From: Antitrichia curtipendula | Taxonomy: Eukaryota > Streptophyta > Bryopsida > Hypnales > Leucodontaceae | Assembly: GCA_951230915.1 (NCBI GenBank) | Contig: OX579633.1 | Location: 48,932,029 to 48,996,028 of the forward strand | Reading direction: 5' to 3' | DNA: 64,000 nt | In this document: piece after piece, positions 48,301 through 60,942 of the stretch | How the letters are laid out: each line of letters starts with the position of its first letter | Position numbering within the stretch: position 1 is the stretch's first letter | Notes under the pieces: generated by a model | The model's database searches: none | Told to the model about the DNA's origin: nothing | Seen by the model: only the letters and a program-made list of their open reading frames with translations | Program-made: the position numbers and the translations under genes

Positions 48301-51300
48301 AGTAATAGAACTCCTATGATTGACTCCTAATACTGTTAGCACAAAGACTAGACAATCACAATGAAATGGAATGAATATCAATAGATCAATCAGTTTATAA
48401 TATATTTATAAATATATAATTATAATATGTTTATAATTTCATAATATATCAATCAATTTATTCAATGACGCGGGGAAAGAAAAAGGGGTAATGGGAAATG
48501 GACAGTAGAAAGTGCGGTGGGTGGGTTGTCCCATAAGGTTTGCGGCTGCGTAGGCAGGGATAATGTATAATAGACTCTCGGCGTGACGTGGCACTTGTGC
48601 ACGTGTAGTACTGGAGCCGGGGGCCGGTGGTTCAGCGGTGGAGTGGGTTTCCGGTAAAACGGACTCCCATTCCTCGATGAATCGTCTACTTCGCTGGCCC
48701 CCGACTCCACGTCGGAGCATGCCATGTCTTTCAGTAAACCCCAAGCCTGGGACAATTAGAACTAGCAGGAGGAAATGGAATTAATATCTAAATTGTTAGA
48801 ACTAAAACTAGGATCTAAGTATAGTTAGAACTTAAATTATTGTAGTTTAATTACACTTAGATCCTTAAAACCCTAAACCCTAACTCTAGATCTTGTTGTT
48901 GGCGATTATGATTTACCTCTGCACTGTCGTCATGGCCCTCGTCTCGCCACTTGGTAGGCCAACCCAGAAGCAGGGTATTGGGCTCTAAGCTTCCCAAGCC
49001 TGAGGATTGAATGGCATAAGTCTTGCCTTCACGGTATGATTTTGCAATCAAAACCCTCCCAAAGCCCGTTACTTTGGCTTCACGCATACGGTTATCAAGC
49101 TCAATCTGTCACATCGAAAACATGTATGGATGCACGCCGGTCAAGGAAACCATTCTACATAGAAAAAAATCATGCTGTTGCCGCAAAAATCAACAAAAAA
49201 TTTGGAAACATGGAGACTAGGTTCACAGATCATATGTGAAACGTCTGTCAGTTACGAGGCACCCAACTGAGTCAGAGAATTACATATCATAGCTGGACAC
49301 ATCTACAACAAATAATTGATATTTTTGAGAAAATTGAGTTCACATGAATGATTACTGTATTTAGGAGTGAGAATTCGAACTTTTTCAAAAACCTGTTGAT
49401 TAAGGTAACTACACCTAAAAGCGATTCTCGCCTAAAAATGTACTTCGCTGTTTATGAGAGTCTACGATTGTTTTTAGGAACACCTATTTTCAGCACTTTG
49501 AAAATTTGTAGTTTATTCATATGGTATCCAAAAAATGCATTCTAAGAGAATCTAGAATCCCCTTTTGACTATAAGAGGACCCCACAAAAAGTTTTCCAAT
49601 ATAATAGGGGGAACCATGTTGAATTGCTTAATTGTGCCATTTTAGGTGTAGTTACCTTAATCACTAAGGATGGGTGTCGTTAAATCTTCACACCGTGGTT
49701 CCATACAGGCTCCATAAGTAGAGAATAAAAGAGCCGCAATTAGATTGAGACATTCAAAATTGAACTGGGAACTCTTAAAGTGACAGGTTGGATTTGTAAA
49801 TATTTGAAAATAATATAGTTTCTGCTAGTTTGATATTTGATATGTAATGTGGGCGGTAACAGTAAGACGTTTATGTTCCATTCAAATTTTTCTGATAATC
49901 GTTTGAAAATCAAACCACTGCTCTGTACACATATTACAGGACATAGAATAATTGAATTTCACCTTTTCATCCACCGCCTGAGCTGACATCTCCTCAAGTT
50001 TGCCCTCGAGAATGACCGTAACCACACACAGCCCTTGTCCCTGTTATTTCCACAAGAACAACATGGTCGCCAATCCCATACTTTGTTAGCCTCACAGACA
50101 ATCATCATGATGCGAGAGTGTGCAATCAAGAAGTAACGTCTAAGAAATTGTGACACACACTAATTGTTTCTCTAGTCGCACAACTTAAACATGAATTATC
50201 TTAGACAGTTTGGAGAAATGTCTTAATCAAAATGATAAGACAGAACATATCATTCAAGGTTTTCAATCAAGTTACACTATTTCAAGAATTGTCACAATGT
50301 TTCATATGAAGGCTCACATGATTAATAAAGACCATAAGGAGACCTCCGCCACTAATCATATCTTAGATTTTCTTGATGATGTCTGAAGCAATCTAGTTTA
50401 GTTATAAAAATTAAAAAAGTGAAAAATGGAAAGGCAAGGCAAAACACTGACCTTCTTCAGCTGAGATGTAAAGAAGAGAAATTCATGGTCTGCATGACCC
50501 TTATCAGTCCATGAGGACCGAGGCTTGGAAAGACACAGCAGCTGAGGTCGCCAGTTCACTGTGTAACGTGCCTCTTCTCCCACAGACAGAATTCCCTGCA
50601 CTGATATTTGGAGGCAGAGTCCTCCTAAACCAGTTCCCCAATTCACTTCTACCTGCAGGAAAAAACAACAAAAAGGAAAGAAAGAACGGAAAAAAAAGGT
50701 CAATCTCCATTTTACGCATCCTTGCAACAACAAAAATTTCATAATCCAAATATCAAGCATTAGCATATCTCAAGTCCAGAGAATAGACCTTGTGCATCAT
50801 GCATATAAATTGCCCAAATGAGATGAATTAGAAATTAGAAAAAGTCAAGAGTAACAGACCTGGCGGTAGTCGATGTAGGCATACAATAAACCAAGGACGA
50901 CCATTGCCACTAGAGCAAAGTACCACACGATCACAAAATTCATGGCTGCACAAGCTATAAATCCTAAAAGTGCGGCAGACCAGTGATAGTATTTCCACTT
51001 GGGCCTCCAACTGCACACAGAAAGAAGCCGGTCATCCCAACAGTGCTGCAGAATTGTCAAATTTCAAAGATTTTTCCACATATGTAAGATTTTCTTCGTC
51101 ATGGCAAGCAACTCCTTGGTAATTCTTAGAACCACAGAATTTGTAATTAGTAGAACCACAGAAATTTCAAGTTTTGGTGAACCGGAGTCGTAGAAAAATT
51201 GACAGCAGCATCCTGCATAATGTGCTCTTGCAACCAGTTCTTTTGAGCAGTACAACCTACAGCAGCACTCCTTCCAATATAAATAGAATTTGAGTGGTCC

Positions 51301-54300
51301 TCCTTGTAGGGGTATCACACAATAAAATCAAAACCGTTGCGTGTTACTAACCGTAGGACAGACTACGTACCTGGGAGCATTGACAGCGGAGAGGACAAGG
51401 CAAGAGAGGTTGAGAGCCGAGTAGCAAGTCAGGAAACAGATGGACACCAGAGGCGCCACTGCGTTCAAACTCCCAATCATGGCAAAAACAAGGCAAAGTG
51501 CGGTCGTGAGCAGCAAGGCCCTCCGAGGCTCCCCGTTCTCGGACACCACTGCAAAGGGTCCCAAGAAGGGCACCACTCCATCTGCAGCAATCGCCTGCAT
51601 TCGTAACAAGCAACAAACAGTCAAACCATTAGAAGAAATTAAATGGCCCGGCAAGCAATTGATACCGTTTCCATTGTACAAACGCCTGTATCACGACCTC
51701 ATCCCATGTGCTCGGGACATGCCACAGCTGACATAGATAATAGAAGCTTGTGTTATGTACGAGAAGTCAATTCTTTATATTAATTAAAACAAGGATTTGA
51801 TGAGAACTGCTGCCTTGAAAACTCAGGGTGCCTGTCGTCGGAATGCTGCCATATTTTCTTAGAATCACGTTGGCCACAACAAACAACTAAAACTTGATCT
51901 ATTGACTGGTTGGGGGCATGGATCCAGCCTACCTGGAGTAACCGAGGTGAGATGATGATGCATTGCATTGCTTGAGCAATGGCAGTCATAGCGATGCCAA
52001 GCTCGGTGAGAATGGGTAGTGGAAATGCCACCATGCGGACGACTTCTAGCATGGCATGCTCGCCTGAGCCGGTGTTGCCCAGAAGGTAATCCCGTTGCGC
52101 CACGGCTGCCCACAACCCCATGTACGACATGTACATGACGAAGCTCACCACTATGGCTCCCAACGTCCCCCGGGGAATGGACTTCTCTGGCCGCCGCAGG
52201 TTGGTCGCTCTATCAGCTCCACTGCAACCATAACCATCCAACCATAGCCATGAGCATATATCTAGAGCTTTACTTGCAATCTAGAATTTGAACATGAAGA
52301 CCACTATTGAAGAAGGGACAGTAGACAACCTCTGATCCATTCACAGATCAGAGGACATGGACACTAATTTATCAAAGCCGTGGCATTGTTCGCCCAATTA
52401 TGCTAGTTGAAGGCCAACCAGGTTGGTTGATTCGAAGAGATGAATTGCAGTTGGTAACAAGGGTTAGTCAAGAGGAGATCGGATTTGGTCTATAGCTTTA
52501 CTTGCAAAATCAATGCCTCAATCCTCAGTTGGTTTGAATTTGATTGAACATTCCTTCACATTGCGCTGAGTTTGTTATTGTAGCCTGAACAATGGGCTGT
52601 ACTGTACATACCTGAGGATGCCGGTGAAGCAGGGGAAGAAGAGCGCCACGGCCGTGGAGAAGGATGTGCCGGGCGGGTACCCGGGATTCCAGTTGCCCTT
52701 GAAGGTGCTCCACGACAGGCCAGTGAGCGATGGCGGATGGGCGGATCCGCGCGGCGCCAGGCCCAGGCCCAGGTAGAATGACAGCATGGTGTAGAGCACG
52801 AGTGCGAAGAAGAGGAGACCCAGTTTGGACACGAACTTGATGCCCAACAGAACCAGCGTGCCCAGGAGGAGCAACACCAGTGCGCCCAGCACGCGAGTCG
52901 CATGCGGAAACGACAGCTCCGGGAACGTGAACAGCAGCATCTCTATCGACCCCAAACCCTAAACCCAACACCCAAACCCAACAAGAACAAGAACGAAATC
53001 AGCAAGCATCTTTCATTTGTGGGGACTAACGAAACTGAAATACGGTACTCTACCAAAAATTGGTATTAATTTGCAAAAATGTGTCCACATTTGATGTGCA
53101 ACAAGCACCTCAATCATGGACCGCAAACACCTAAACACACCATTGCCAACATCGAACTCAGCAAGCATTTCATTTGTGGGTGCTCACAAATCTAGAACAC
53201 GGTACATTGCAAAAAATTGGTTTCTAGCGGAGGCCATTTGGAAAATCTACGTCTGATCATGATGTGTAATTTGCAACAAGTATCTCAAGCGACCCCAAGT
53301 CGTAAATTCACCATCGTCATCATCGAACTCAGCTAGCATTTTATTTGAGGGTGCTCACAAATCTAAATTACGGTGTACATTGCAAGAAATTGGTTTCTAC
53401 TGGAGGTCATTTGCAAAATCTGAGTCTAATTTTGATGTGTAACATTTGTGCAAAATTTGAGTCCAATTGTTCTACAGAGTCTCTGCGTGGTTTAGGGCTA
53501 GGGGTTAATTGAGGTGCCTGATTTCAATCTTTTCTTACCTCCATGACAGCCAGGAGCGCTACTCCGATGAAGTAGAGCAAGCCCACGGCTCCACCCAGCT
53601 TGGGTCCCAACGCGCGAGAGATGAGATAACTGTCACATACTCAAGCACGTTTGTTTTAATTTTCCCATCCCGTTAGATTGAAAATTGTTCTCTAGCTTGA
53701 GCCGCCCTCAAAACACATCCAGAAGGAGCGAATTACTGATCAATTAAGCGTCATTGCATGGACTTACTAAGTGCCGCCTTGTTCGATTTTGCCGTTGGTG
53801 GCGATGGCGCTCAAGGACATGGTGGTGAGCATGGCGCACAGGAAGGTGACGAAAACGATAAGGGACGTCTGCCATACGCCCGCGCTCCCCAAGATGTAGA
53901 AGAAGCGCAAAAAAATGAGCACCCCTGCACGCAGATAGATTCCGACATGGCAACAACGGTCACGAATCCATACAAGTAATTAGTCTAAGGCCGCAACAAT
54001 TCGAAGAATTAGCTTTCTCGATCAATCAACACCAAATCTCCGTACTCTGTTTTCAGAACTATTTTTTTCATTAGCTAGCTTCTGTCCATTTCATCATAAC
54101 CTCTAGAGCTATACCATTAAAATCCAAGCAATACTGGTCATGAAATGGACGATATATCCGACGCTCTGACTGTAACTCCATTCCTGCCGATACACATCGA
54201 AGTCAACTTCGTTGCAATGAAGGAACTCCACGACCTTGGCAATTTTCAGGGCGGCATGAAACGTCAATCCATACAAGTTTTAAGTAATTTCTAGAGCTTT

Positions 54301-55186
54301 GTGTCGATGACTTATGTCACTCATAATTTTTGTCGTCAAGAATCGCAGCGATACAAAGAATGTAGAAGACCCGACCCGACCACAACGAAGCTTAGTACCA
54401 GGTCGGGAATGAAAGCATAAAATCACATTCTATTCAAGAACGTACTCGTCCTCGACAGATCTAGCTCTCCAACTTCAGACTTGCTCATCGAGAACAAGCT
54501 AGCAGAGTGATAATCTGTGATTCCTGGATTGCCATTCACAGATTACAATGTTTGCCTAACCGGAAAATTCGAGCCTCGGATTTCAAACCATGTTTCCCGT
54601 TCCTAGTGCAAATATCAAAGAATCATCTGATAAACTTCTGATATTCCCGTAAGGAAAACGACGGTCATCTCACTCAGTGACAAAGTTAGATCGAAACCAA
54701 TCGACTGCATGCAGCAGCTAGTGAACACATGCTATCAACCTTCTTATATCAACCTTCTACTACGAGTCAGATGCGCGGTCTGATCGTTCAATCATGATTT
54801 ATCGAATTGAAGACAAAGAATTGGAGGCAAGGAATTGAAGGCAAGGAAACGAAGGCATTAGCAAGAAATTGAAGGTGCAAGCAAGCTATCTCGCGGTGAC
54901 GATCAATGGCGCACGTACCCCACATATTCTCGCAGGTGGGGATGAGCACGCCGCTCCATGTCCCCAAGCCACTAACACTACTGGCGCTCGTCTTGCATTG
55001 GTGGCCTCCGCGCCTTCCGCCGCGCATTCGATGCATCACATTGCACCACAGACGCTCCCCTCGCGCCGCCGCGCCTTTGTTCACACTCACTCGCAAGCCC
55101 TCCAGCGACTCCGACGACGAAGAAGCTCTCGCCGCCACGCGCGTCGGCACGCACCCACACGACCCTGGCGATTGCATCATTGACAT
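45360..55186 (-). CDS. Cation-chloride cotransporter, SLC12 family, CIP1/SLC12A9-like, 15 exons
   Basis: Exons, minus strand: 54919-55186, 53768-53924, 53539-53629, 52612-52958, 51933-52221, 51371-51594, 50860-51010, 50452-50652, 49963-50040, 48917-49105, 47672-47944, 47410-47534, 47009-47172, 46407-46681, 45360-45707. All phases agree and give 1059 codons. Residues from about 75 hold the membrane domain. Landmarks are GVLIPTCENMWG, SLSAIATNGKI, GTYYLISRALGP, FPCFTGILSGADRATNL with PEKSIPRGTLGAI, and WRPKWKYYHWS. The cytosolic C-terminal domain has WRPQLLCLSKP, GLGSLEPNTLLLGWP, VWWIVHDGGLLLLL, RIQAEVQVIE and LGRVLLVHGTGKELW. These proteins carry Cl- with K+ and/or Na+ across the plasma or endomembrane. 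The short N-terminus and the LLVHG end recall SLC12A9/CIP1 more than flowering-plant CCC1. The TA-flanked element at 49403-49657 lies in the intron before the 48917-49105 exon. Confidence 0.88.
48462..48755 (-). other. GC-rich proline-rich open frame inside a transporter intron
   Basis: The intron between the 48917-49105 and 47672-47944 exons holds a GC-rich island. It carries a 97-codon minus-strand frame with DVESGASEVDDSSRNGSPFY and then a Pro/His-rich stretch. It is not needed for the transporter frame, and I do not recognise it. It could be a captured exon, an alternative exon or a nested promoter. The surrounding intron DNA is AT-rich, so the base composition stands out. Confidence 0.35.
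49403..49657. mobile_element. TA-flanked AGGT element, 255 bp, in a transporter intron
   Basis: The ends are AGGTAACTACACCTAAAA and TTTTAGGTGTAGTTACCT, a perfect 18-bp inverted repeat. TA lies at 49401-49402 and 49658-49659. The perfect termini suggest a young insertion. It is spliced out with the intron. Confidence 0.88.
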
Positions 55187-57374
55187 CGCTGCTCTCCCGT
55201 CGCCTCCTCCTCACTTCTCCTCACTAGCGACCACCACCTTGCAAAATATTGTACCACAGCCTCTCTAGATAGGTAGACTAGCTACTTCTCACCCAAACGC
55301 GCACAACCTACTCTCCCTTCGTACAATCACATCAATTGCAAAACGCTCTCGATCTCAATCGATATCTCTTACCCGCTGCCTAGCTCACTAGCTGGATTCA
55401 TCTCACTCTCTCTCTCTCTCTCACTTCTCGAGACTAGCTGCGCTCGATCTTCCCAACACAACCTCCCGGCACAACCTACTCGAACTCCCTCCGTACGTTT
55501 ACCACACCACGCAATCAAGTGAATAATCAATTGCAAAACTCATGCATGCATCCCAAACTTACAAATCGTACGATACTCGTCAAGCTCCAACCTATAACCA
55601 GCATGCAGCACAATATTCGCTCTTCTCTCACTGGTGACAGTGGTGAGGATTCCATGCCACTCCAAAGCTAGTCTGTGTGAAACTACAGAAATTAATCGCT
55701 CTCCCTCCGCACTTCTACCTCACCACGTGCGGACTTAAGCAAGATTTCCTGAACATCAATTGCAAAACTCTCTCTCGATCTCGATCTCGACGATCTTGAT
55801 CTCGTATCGTCTGCTACGTCACCCCAAACTTACAAAACGTACCACACCCTTCAATGAAACAATAACCAATCCGGGAATCAATGCGGGAACCAACCAACTG
55901 CGCACTCAATTGCGCACTCAATTACTCTACCCTTCTTTCAATGGCAAGACAGTCCACAGTCTCGTGCCTGTTGCAGTGCTTGATCGAAAACCGTATTTAA
56001 GCTTGACGATTCCACAGACTCGCTCCAATAAAGCTAGCTCTTGAAATCGAAACTAGCTGAGTTACATGCAGTGAGAGATTATGCATGAGACGGAGAGACG
56101 GCCAAGCTGCATGCGCCAGGTAGCGTAAGGGGTTGGACTGATATTTTTGCAGACCGACTGAGCGGGTCCTTTCGGGTGGTGAGAAGCTCATGATCGTTTT
56201 CCAATCATCAGGTGGCTGTTCAGCTGAATGTCTACGGAGAGCTCGAGCATCGAGCACATGTATACATACGCGAAAGAAGAGCGGAGAGTCCTTTGGACTG
56301 ATTGAACGATGAGTCACGCGGTTCTCACAATGTCAGGTTTCACGCAGGAAGTTACCGTGCATGGAAGAAGTCCAGTCGGATTTTCTGTCACTCCAGCTCC
56401 AGTTCCTGCCGCTCTGGAGGTGCGGCGCAGCTGGGAAGCTCGAGTTCGAACAGGACACACAAAACCCACATGACCCTTGCTTCAGACCGCTTCTCTTGCA
56501 AGCTAACTACAGTACACTGAATAGTGAAATTAGGTTGCCCCTCACTAATTTCTTGACATTCCACACTATTTAAATATTTATTGTTTCTATACAAGAAAAT
56601 ACTACTTTTGAATTAGTTTTTTAATGTAGTTGGAACTCATGAACCTCCATGTATATAATTAGAAGTAGTTGTAGAGATATTTTTGACTTTGATGGCTTAC
56701 ACAATAACTTTTGGAGGGTAAGGCAACCTAATTGTAAAGGCAACCTAATTTCACTATTTAGTGGAGGCTTAACTTCTAATTAGAAGCTCCCCTTGCATGG
56801 CCTCTTCCTCTTGAATTGGAATGCATGGCCCGGCTTTTATGTCGTTTGTTAGGCTGGTGACCGTCCGTGTTTTGTAAGTTCCAATATCAGTTACTGACTG
56901 TTCAATCGAGTTTAAGTTTACATTAATTTTACATTTTACAACAATGTATTACAATGTATGTGGGTCTCCGCAAGACGCTGTTTCAAATTTCATGGATTTG
57001 ACAGTGCAATTAATGGTGCTAATTAAAGTGGTCGCCCATCAAGCATTTCTGATGGTGGTCAAGTCTGCATGACCAATCCTAAATTCATGATAAGCCTAAG
57101 TTTCTTTTCTTTTCTTCAGAGCAAGTTTCAAGTGTTAGATTCAAGTTGTTTGATGAATATTGAAGGGTTAGGGCTAGAGTTCACCTTGAATGTCTTCTAT
57201 ATTGCTGTTAATTCAATTGTAATCTCTCCTACCTCACTTGTAGTCTCTGATTCAGTCCCAGGCAATATGAATTCAAACTTCCTAAATTTGATCACCTGGG
57301 TGGTAAATATTAACTAATAAGTTCCTGTGTGTTTTTCTCAAGGTGGAAAGACCACAAGGCCAGATGACGGCTAG
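55187..57374. other. Upstream region of the transporter gene, then gene-free DNA
   Basis: From 55187 to about 56050 the plus strand is C-rich, with a CT run at about 55404-55422. This may be the promoter and leader of the minus-strand transporter. Open frames here lie antisense to exon 1 or are low complexity. From 56.1 to 57.4 kb nothing is recognised. Confidence 0.4.
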
Positions 57375-57376
57375 TA

Positions 57377-58286
57377 AGGTAGGTGACTCAAAAAGCGACA
57401 CTTTAAGGGCTGTTGGACCTTTTTGATGGTTTTCAGATGCCCAAAAATATTTTCCCTTATTTTTTCAGGTGAAGAAAAATTGATGCAGAATCTAACACAC
57501 AAGTGGTTTCATATTTTTCGGATCATTTACGAATTACTTATGAATTTTCAAAGAATTCTGTCATAGGCACTTGTTTGTGATCCTAGGTCTTGCAAAACTC
57601 ACTCATGTGCAGTCTGAAAAAATATATGGTTTGACCAAAAACAAACACTGAAGCATTCAAAAAGTAATACACAAGGCTTCTAAATGTGACCCTTACTAAA
57701 CTTAAACGGATCCTACATTATTTTTAACATTTATAAGAAGGCAATTGGGCAATCCATTCCCATTTCGAAAATTTGAAATGGACATACTTTGGCTTTGAAA
57801 TGGACTCTCCCTGGCTCTTATTCCATCCCGATTGACAACCCTTAATGATGCAACACTATGCACTAATAGAGGTTGGCAGTCCATTTTAGAACCATTTAGG
57901 GTAGCCAACCTCATTCCGACCATTTTAAGCAATTGCGCATATTTGGAGCACAGATTCCTTGAGTGGAGAAATTTTTCCATGTACAGAAATAGAGTTTAGA
58001 AGGATTTCATATTTTTTCAGGATTTTAATATTTCTCAAAACATAATTACTGTGAATTTTTTTAGTTGAGGATTTTGTTCAACCTATTCTTGTCACATAGG
58101 TCTTCCCATTTCCAACCACAAGTTGATTGCAAAATCAACCAAGATTGCAGCCAATCGTAATGTGCTACAATTGCATTGGGAGTTGTGCCATAATTAATCA
58201 CTACTTTTCTCCTGCTCCTGCTGATTGGAAAGAGAGTAACCTGTATAACGAAAATAGGTCCTTGATCGGAATGAGGTCGGCTACCT
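57377..58286 (+). mobile_element. TA-flanked AGGT element, long member (910 bp)
   Basis: It starts AGGTAGGTGACTCAAAAAGC (TA at 57375-57376) and ends GGTCGGCTACCT (TA at 58287-58288). The left part matches the minus strand of 17574-18118. The right part (about 57900-58210) resembles 61185-61500. No transposase ORF is visible even in this longest copy. Confidence 0.75.
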
Positions 58287-58663
58287 TAGTTTCCATTTAG
58301 AGCTCCCTACAGGTGACGATCTGAAGAAAGAGGGTCGGATTTCAAGCCCACCTACCTTACCAGCCCTGGCCATAATGGAGTTGCAGGTGAGGGCTTCTTT
58401 CCAATGGGCGTAGCAGCAGAATGACAAGTGTCTGAAACACCAAAAGTAGAAGGGCATGTCCTGAATTTGAATGATGCCCCCACAGACAAGGTCATGAGGG
58501 CATAAAGTTACTACGTGTCTGTTGTGCAAGGAATTGGGTTCCTCACGTCAAAATGCTGCAGGTAGCCGCTAGATCCATTCATTTGGCAATCATTCATCAA
58601 ACATGACATTGGTGGATTGCCAACACCACAAGAAACACTGATGTGTAAGTTGTGTACATATTG

Positions 58664-58696
58664 AAAATAAAAATAAAAATAAAAATAAAAATAAAA

Positions 58697-58732
<36 letters not shown>
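58664..58732. repeat. Compound microsatellite (AAAAT)n(AT)n
   Basis: About seven AAAAT-type units run directly into some sixteen AT units. Frames read through it give meaningless alternating residues. Confidence 0.9.
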
Positions 58733-58734
<2 letters not shown>

Positions 58735-59000
58735 TAAAAATCATGAGTGACACTATGGACTTAGTACACAAATTAAAGTTGTGGTTCATTTTAACACTGA
58801 AAAAATACATATTTTATGAACACGTTTTACTATAATTCTACTGCAATAAAGGACCAGCTTGTTGTTTTGGGGACAGGGTACTGTGAGTGGAGGTTTGACT
58901 TTTTCAAGCCCTTATTTTTTTTTTTACAAGGTGGGGACGAGGACTGTCTTCCATGTGCACTAAGTTTCATTACTTCTGAGTATACAAGTGAAAAGTTATG

Positions 59001-59218
59001 TATTAGATAACCGATGAGCCGCGCTAGCGGCGAATAGGTTATCGTACATAACCGGTTGTACATTTTTCAATCACAACCTTTGATCTTCATGATTCAAGGG
59101 TGTAGGAAGCAAGATCAACGGAAAGAAGGTTATGAGTTGTAACTTATAATGGCAATGGTGACGGGTTGCCAATGGGATAGTGCCATGTTAGCGTTGAAAA
59201 GTCAACAACCGGTTATGG
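59001..59218 (+). repeat. 218-bp dispersed repeat, copy 2
   Basis: Inverted relative to 11841-12058. Shared words include TTGATCTTCATGATTCAAGG and TTGCCAATGGGAT. The edges carry ATAACCG and CGGTTAT. Confidence 0.6.
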
Positions 59219-60699
59219 TATAATATATTGTTTGTTTCTTAACTAATGCAGCAAAGGTAGGGATAATTACATTGTAGTCCAAAATTCTAGAAGTAGCCTA
59301 TGAGTGGAGGGACATGAGGCAAGGCAAGTTTAGATAGTGGAGCAGAGGGATTCCAAGATTTAGGATCCTATTGTCTAGTGCTTGTTTCAGCTTTGAATAG
59401 AAGCTTGTCAATTGTCATTTGCTTCCAAAAAATTAAAGTGTTATTTGTTATTTGTCACTATTTGTTAATATTTGAAACCTAATCTCTGCTATTACAGTGG
59501 AGAACCTTTTATTTGCATTCAATGAAGCTACTTCCCTTCAATGACCAATGTCAACTTCTTCACACATGCCCACACCACTAATTGACCAATAAGGACTCCA
59601 TTTCTTTGTCATAACATCTACATGACCTAAAGATTGACATGACATCCATTCTAGAACTCATGCAGTCATGCGTGTCAATTTTTTTTAAAACAAAAGATCT
59701 AAAAAATGTGAGAAAGTAAGTAAGAAATGGCCTTGGAAAAACCAAACTAATACTACTATTGTATCTTCCATAAAAATTGTCAATAACACTCATTTACTAG
59801 CAAGGTATCATATTATTGAATGCTATCATTTGTACTTTAGGTTTAGGTCCTTTTTACATGATTAATATGAATGATATAGAGATTTCTTTTTGATATCAAC
59901 TTTACTTTAACCTAAATTGTTTGATTCAATGTACATGTCTTCACAATATGCACAATAATATGTAAGAATTATTTTTGCACTATTATGGTAGTATGAAATC
60001 ATAGTATGAAATAAAATGTCAAAAATATTTTTGCACAATCATGGTAGTATGAAATGGTAGTATGCAATGGTAGTAAAAAATAGAATATCCTTGTTGTGTT
60101 TACAAACACAATGAGTGAAAAAAAATGTGCATATCATGTCTTTTTCACAACACTAAATTGGCACCTTCAATTTGCAAACACATATCAACAACCCTAAATC
60201 CAAGACAATAGAAAAGACAGACTAGGCGATCCCTAAACCCCATAGCGGACCCTGAATCCGGAACAGATGGAACAACGAATAGACTAATAGAGGGCCTAGA
60301 ACAAGAACTGCCAATTTCCAAATTTAAATGACAGTCACCTAAAGCCAGTCAACGTCTACTATAGAAATTAGTAAAGTCTAAAAAATTATTGAACCCTTTG
60401 AATATGCCACTCACAAGGCAGCAACATTTAATACTTTGGGCCAAAAAAAAGAACAAAAAGGGGATATTCTAGGTCTAATTTTTTCTCTAATTGAACCTAT
60501 TTTTCTATACCCTATAGTAGTTTAAAGACATGGCATGGCATTTTTGTACCCTATAGTATACAAAAACAAATTATAATTTTTATCTCAAATGCTTTTTAGG
60601 CACCCTATCATTTGTTTGCGCGTAGTTTTCTATTGCTACCACTCACTGCCCCCACCCACCCACCCACCCCAAGTACCAATCACACAGACATTTTTTTTT

Positions 60700-60942
60700 A
60701 TATAAATGTGACCTCTTGAAGTGCAGTTGCCTTATTTTTCCTAGGGCTAAAGAAAGTTTTTTTTGTGAATTCAAACGCTAATATCTTTCAATCCACATAG
60801 TGAAAATTTCTGAAATCTTTTCCACATTTTCTCAACCCACCCTACTGCAAGATCCTATAGTTACATGGGCAAAAAAATGTTCTTTTTCTCGAATCTCGTG
60901 AATGTAGTACAAATGACAGTTTGGGAGCATTTTAGGGGTTAA
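60700..60942 (-). mobile_element. TTAA element fragment, subfamily A left end
   Basis: It ends TTTTAGGGG-TTAA at 60942. On the minus strand it follows the first quarter of the 1980-2901 element. The rest is missing. Confidence 0.65.

Larger units (their letters stand above)
58289..60699. other. Gene-free stretch with simple repeats
   Basis: Contains an AAAAT/AT microsatellite (58664-58732), the second 218-bp repeat copy (59001-59218) and a CCCA-type run near 60650-60670. Tandem TATGAAATGGTAG-type words occur near 59990-60075. No gene recognised. Confidence 0.45.

Noticed and set aside
54869..55268. Two plus-strand open frames over 100 codons long
   Set aside because: They lie antisense to GC-rich exon 1 of the transporter; typical shadow frames with Arg/Pro-rich composition.
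58511..58810. 99-codon frame with alternating Tyr-Ile and Tyr-Phe
   Set aside because: Translation of the AAAAT/AT microsatellite.
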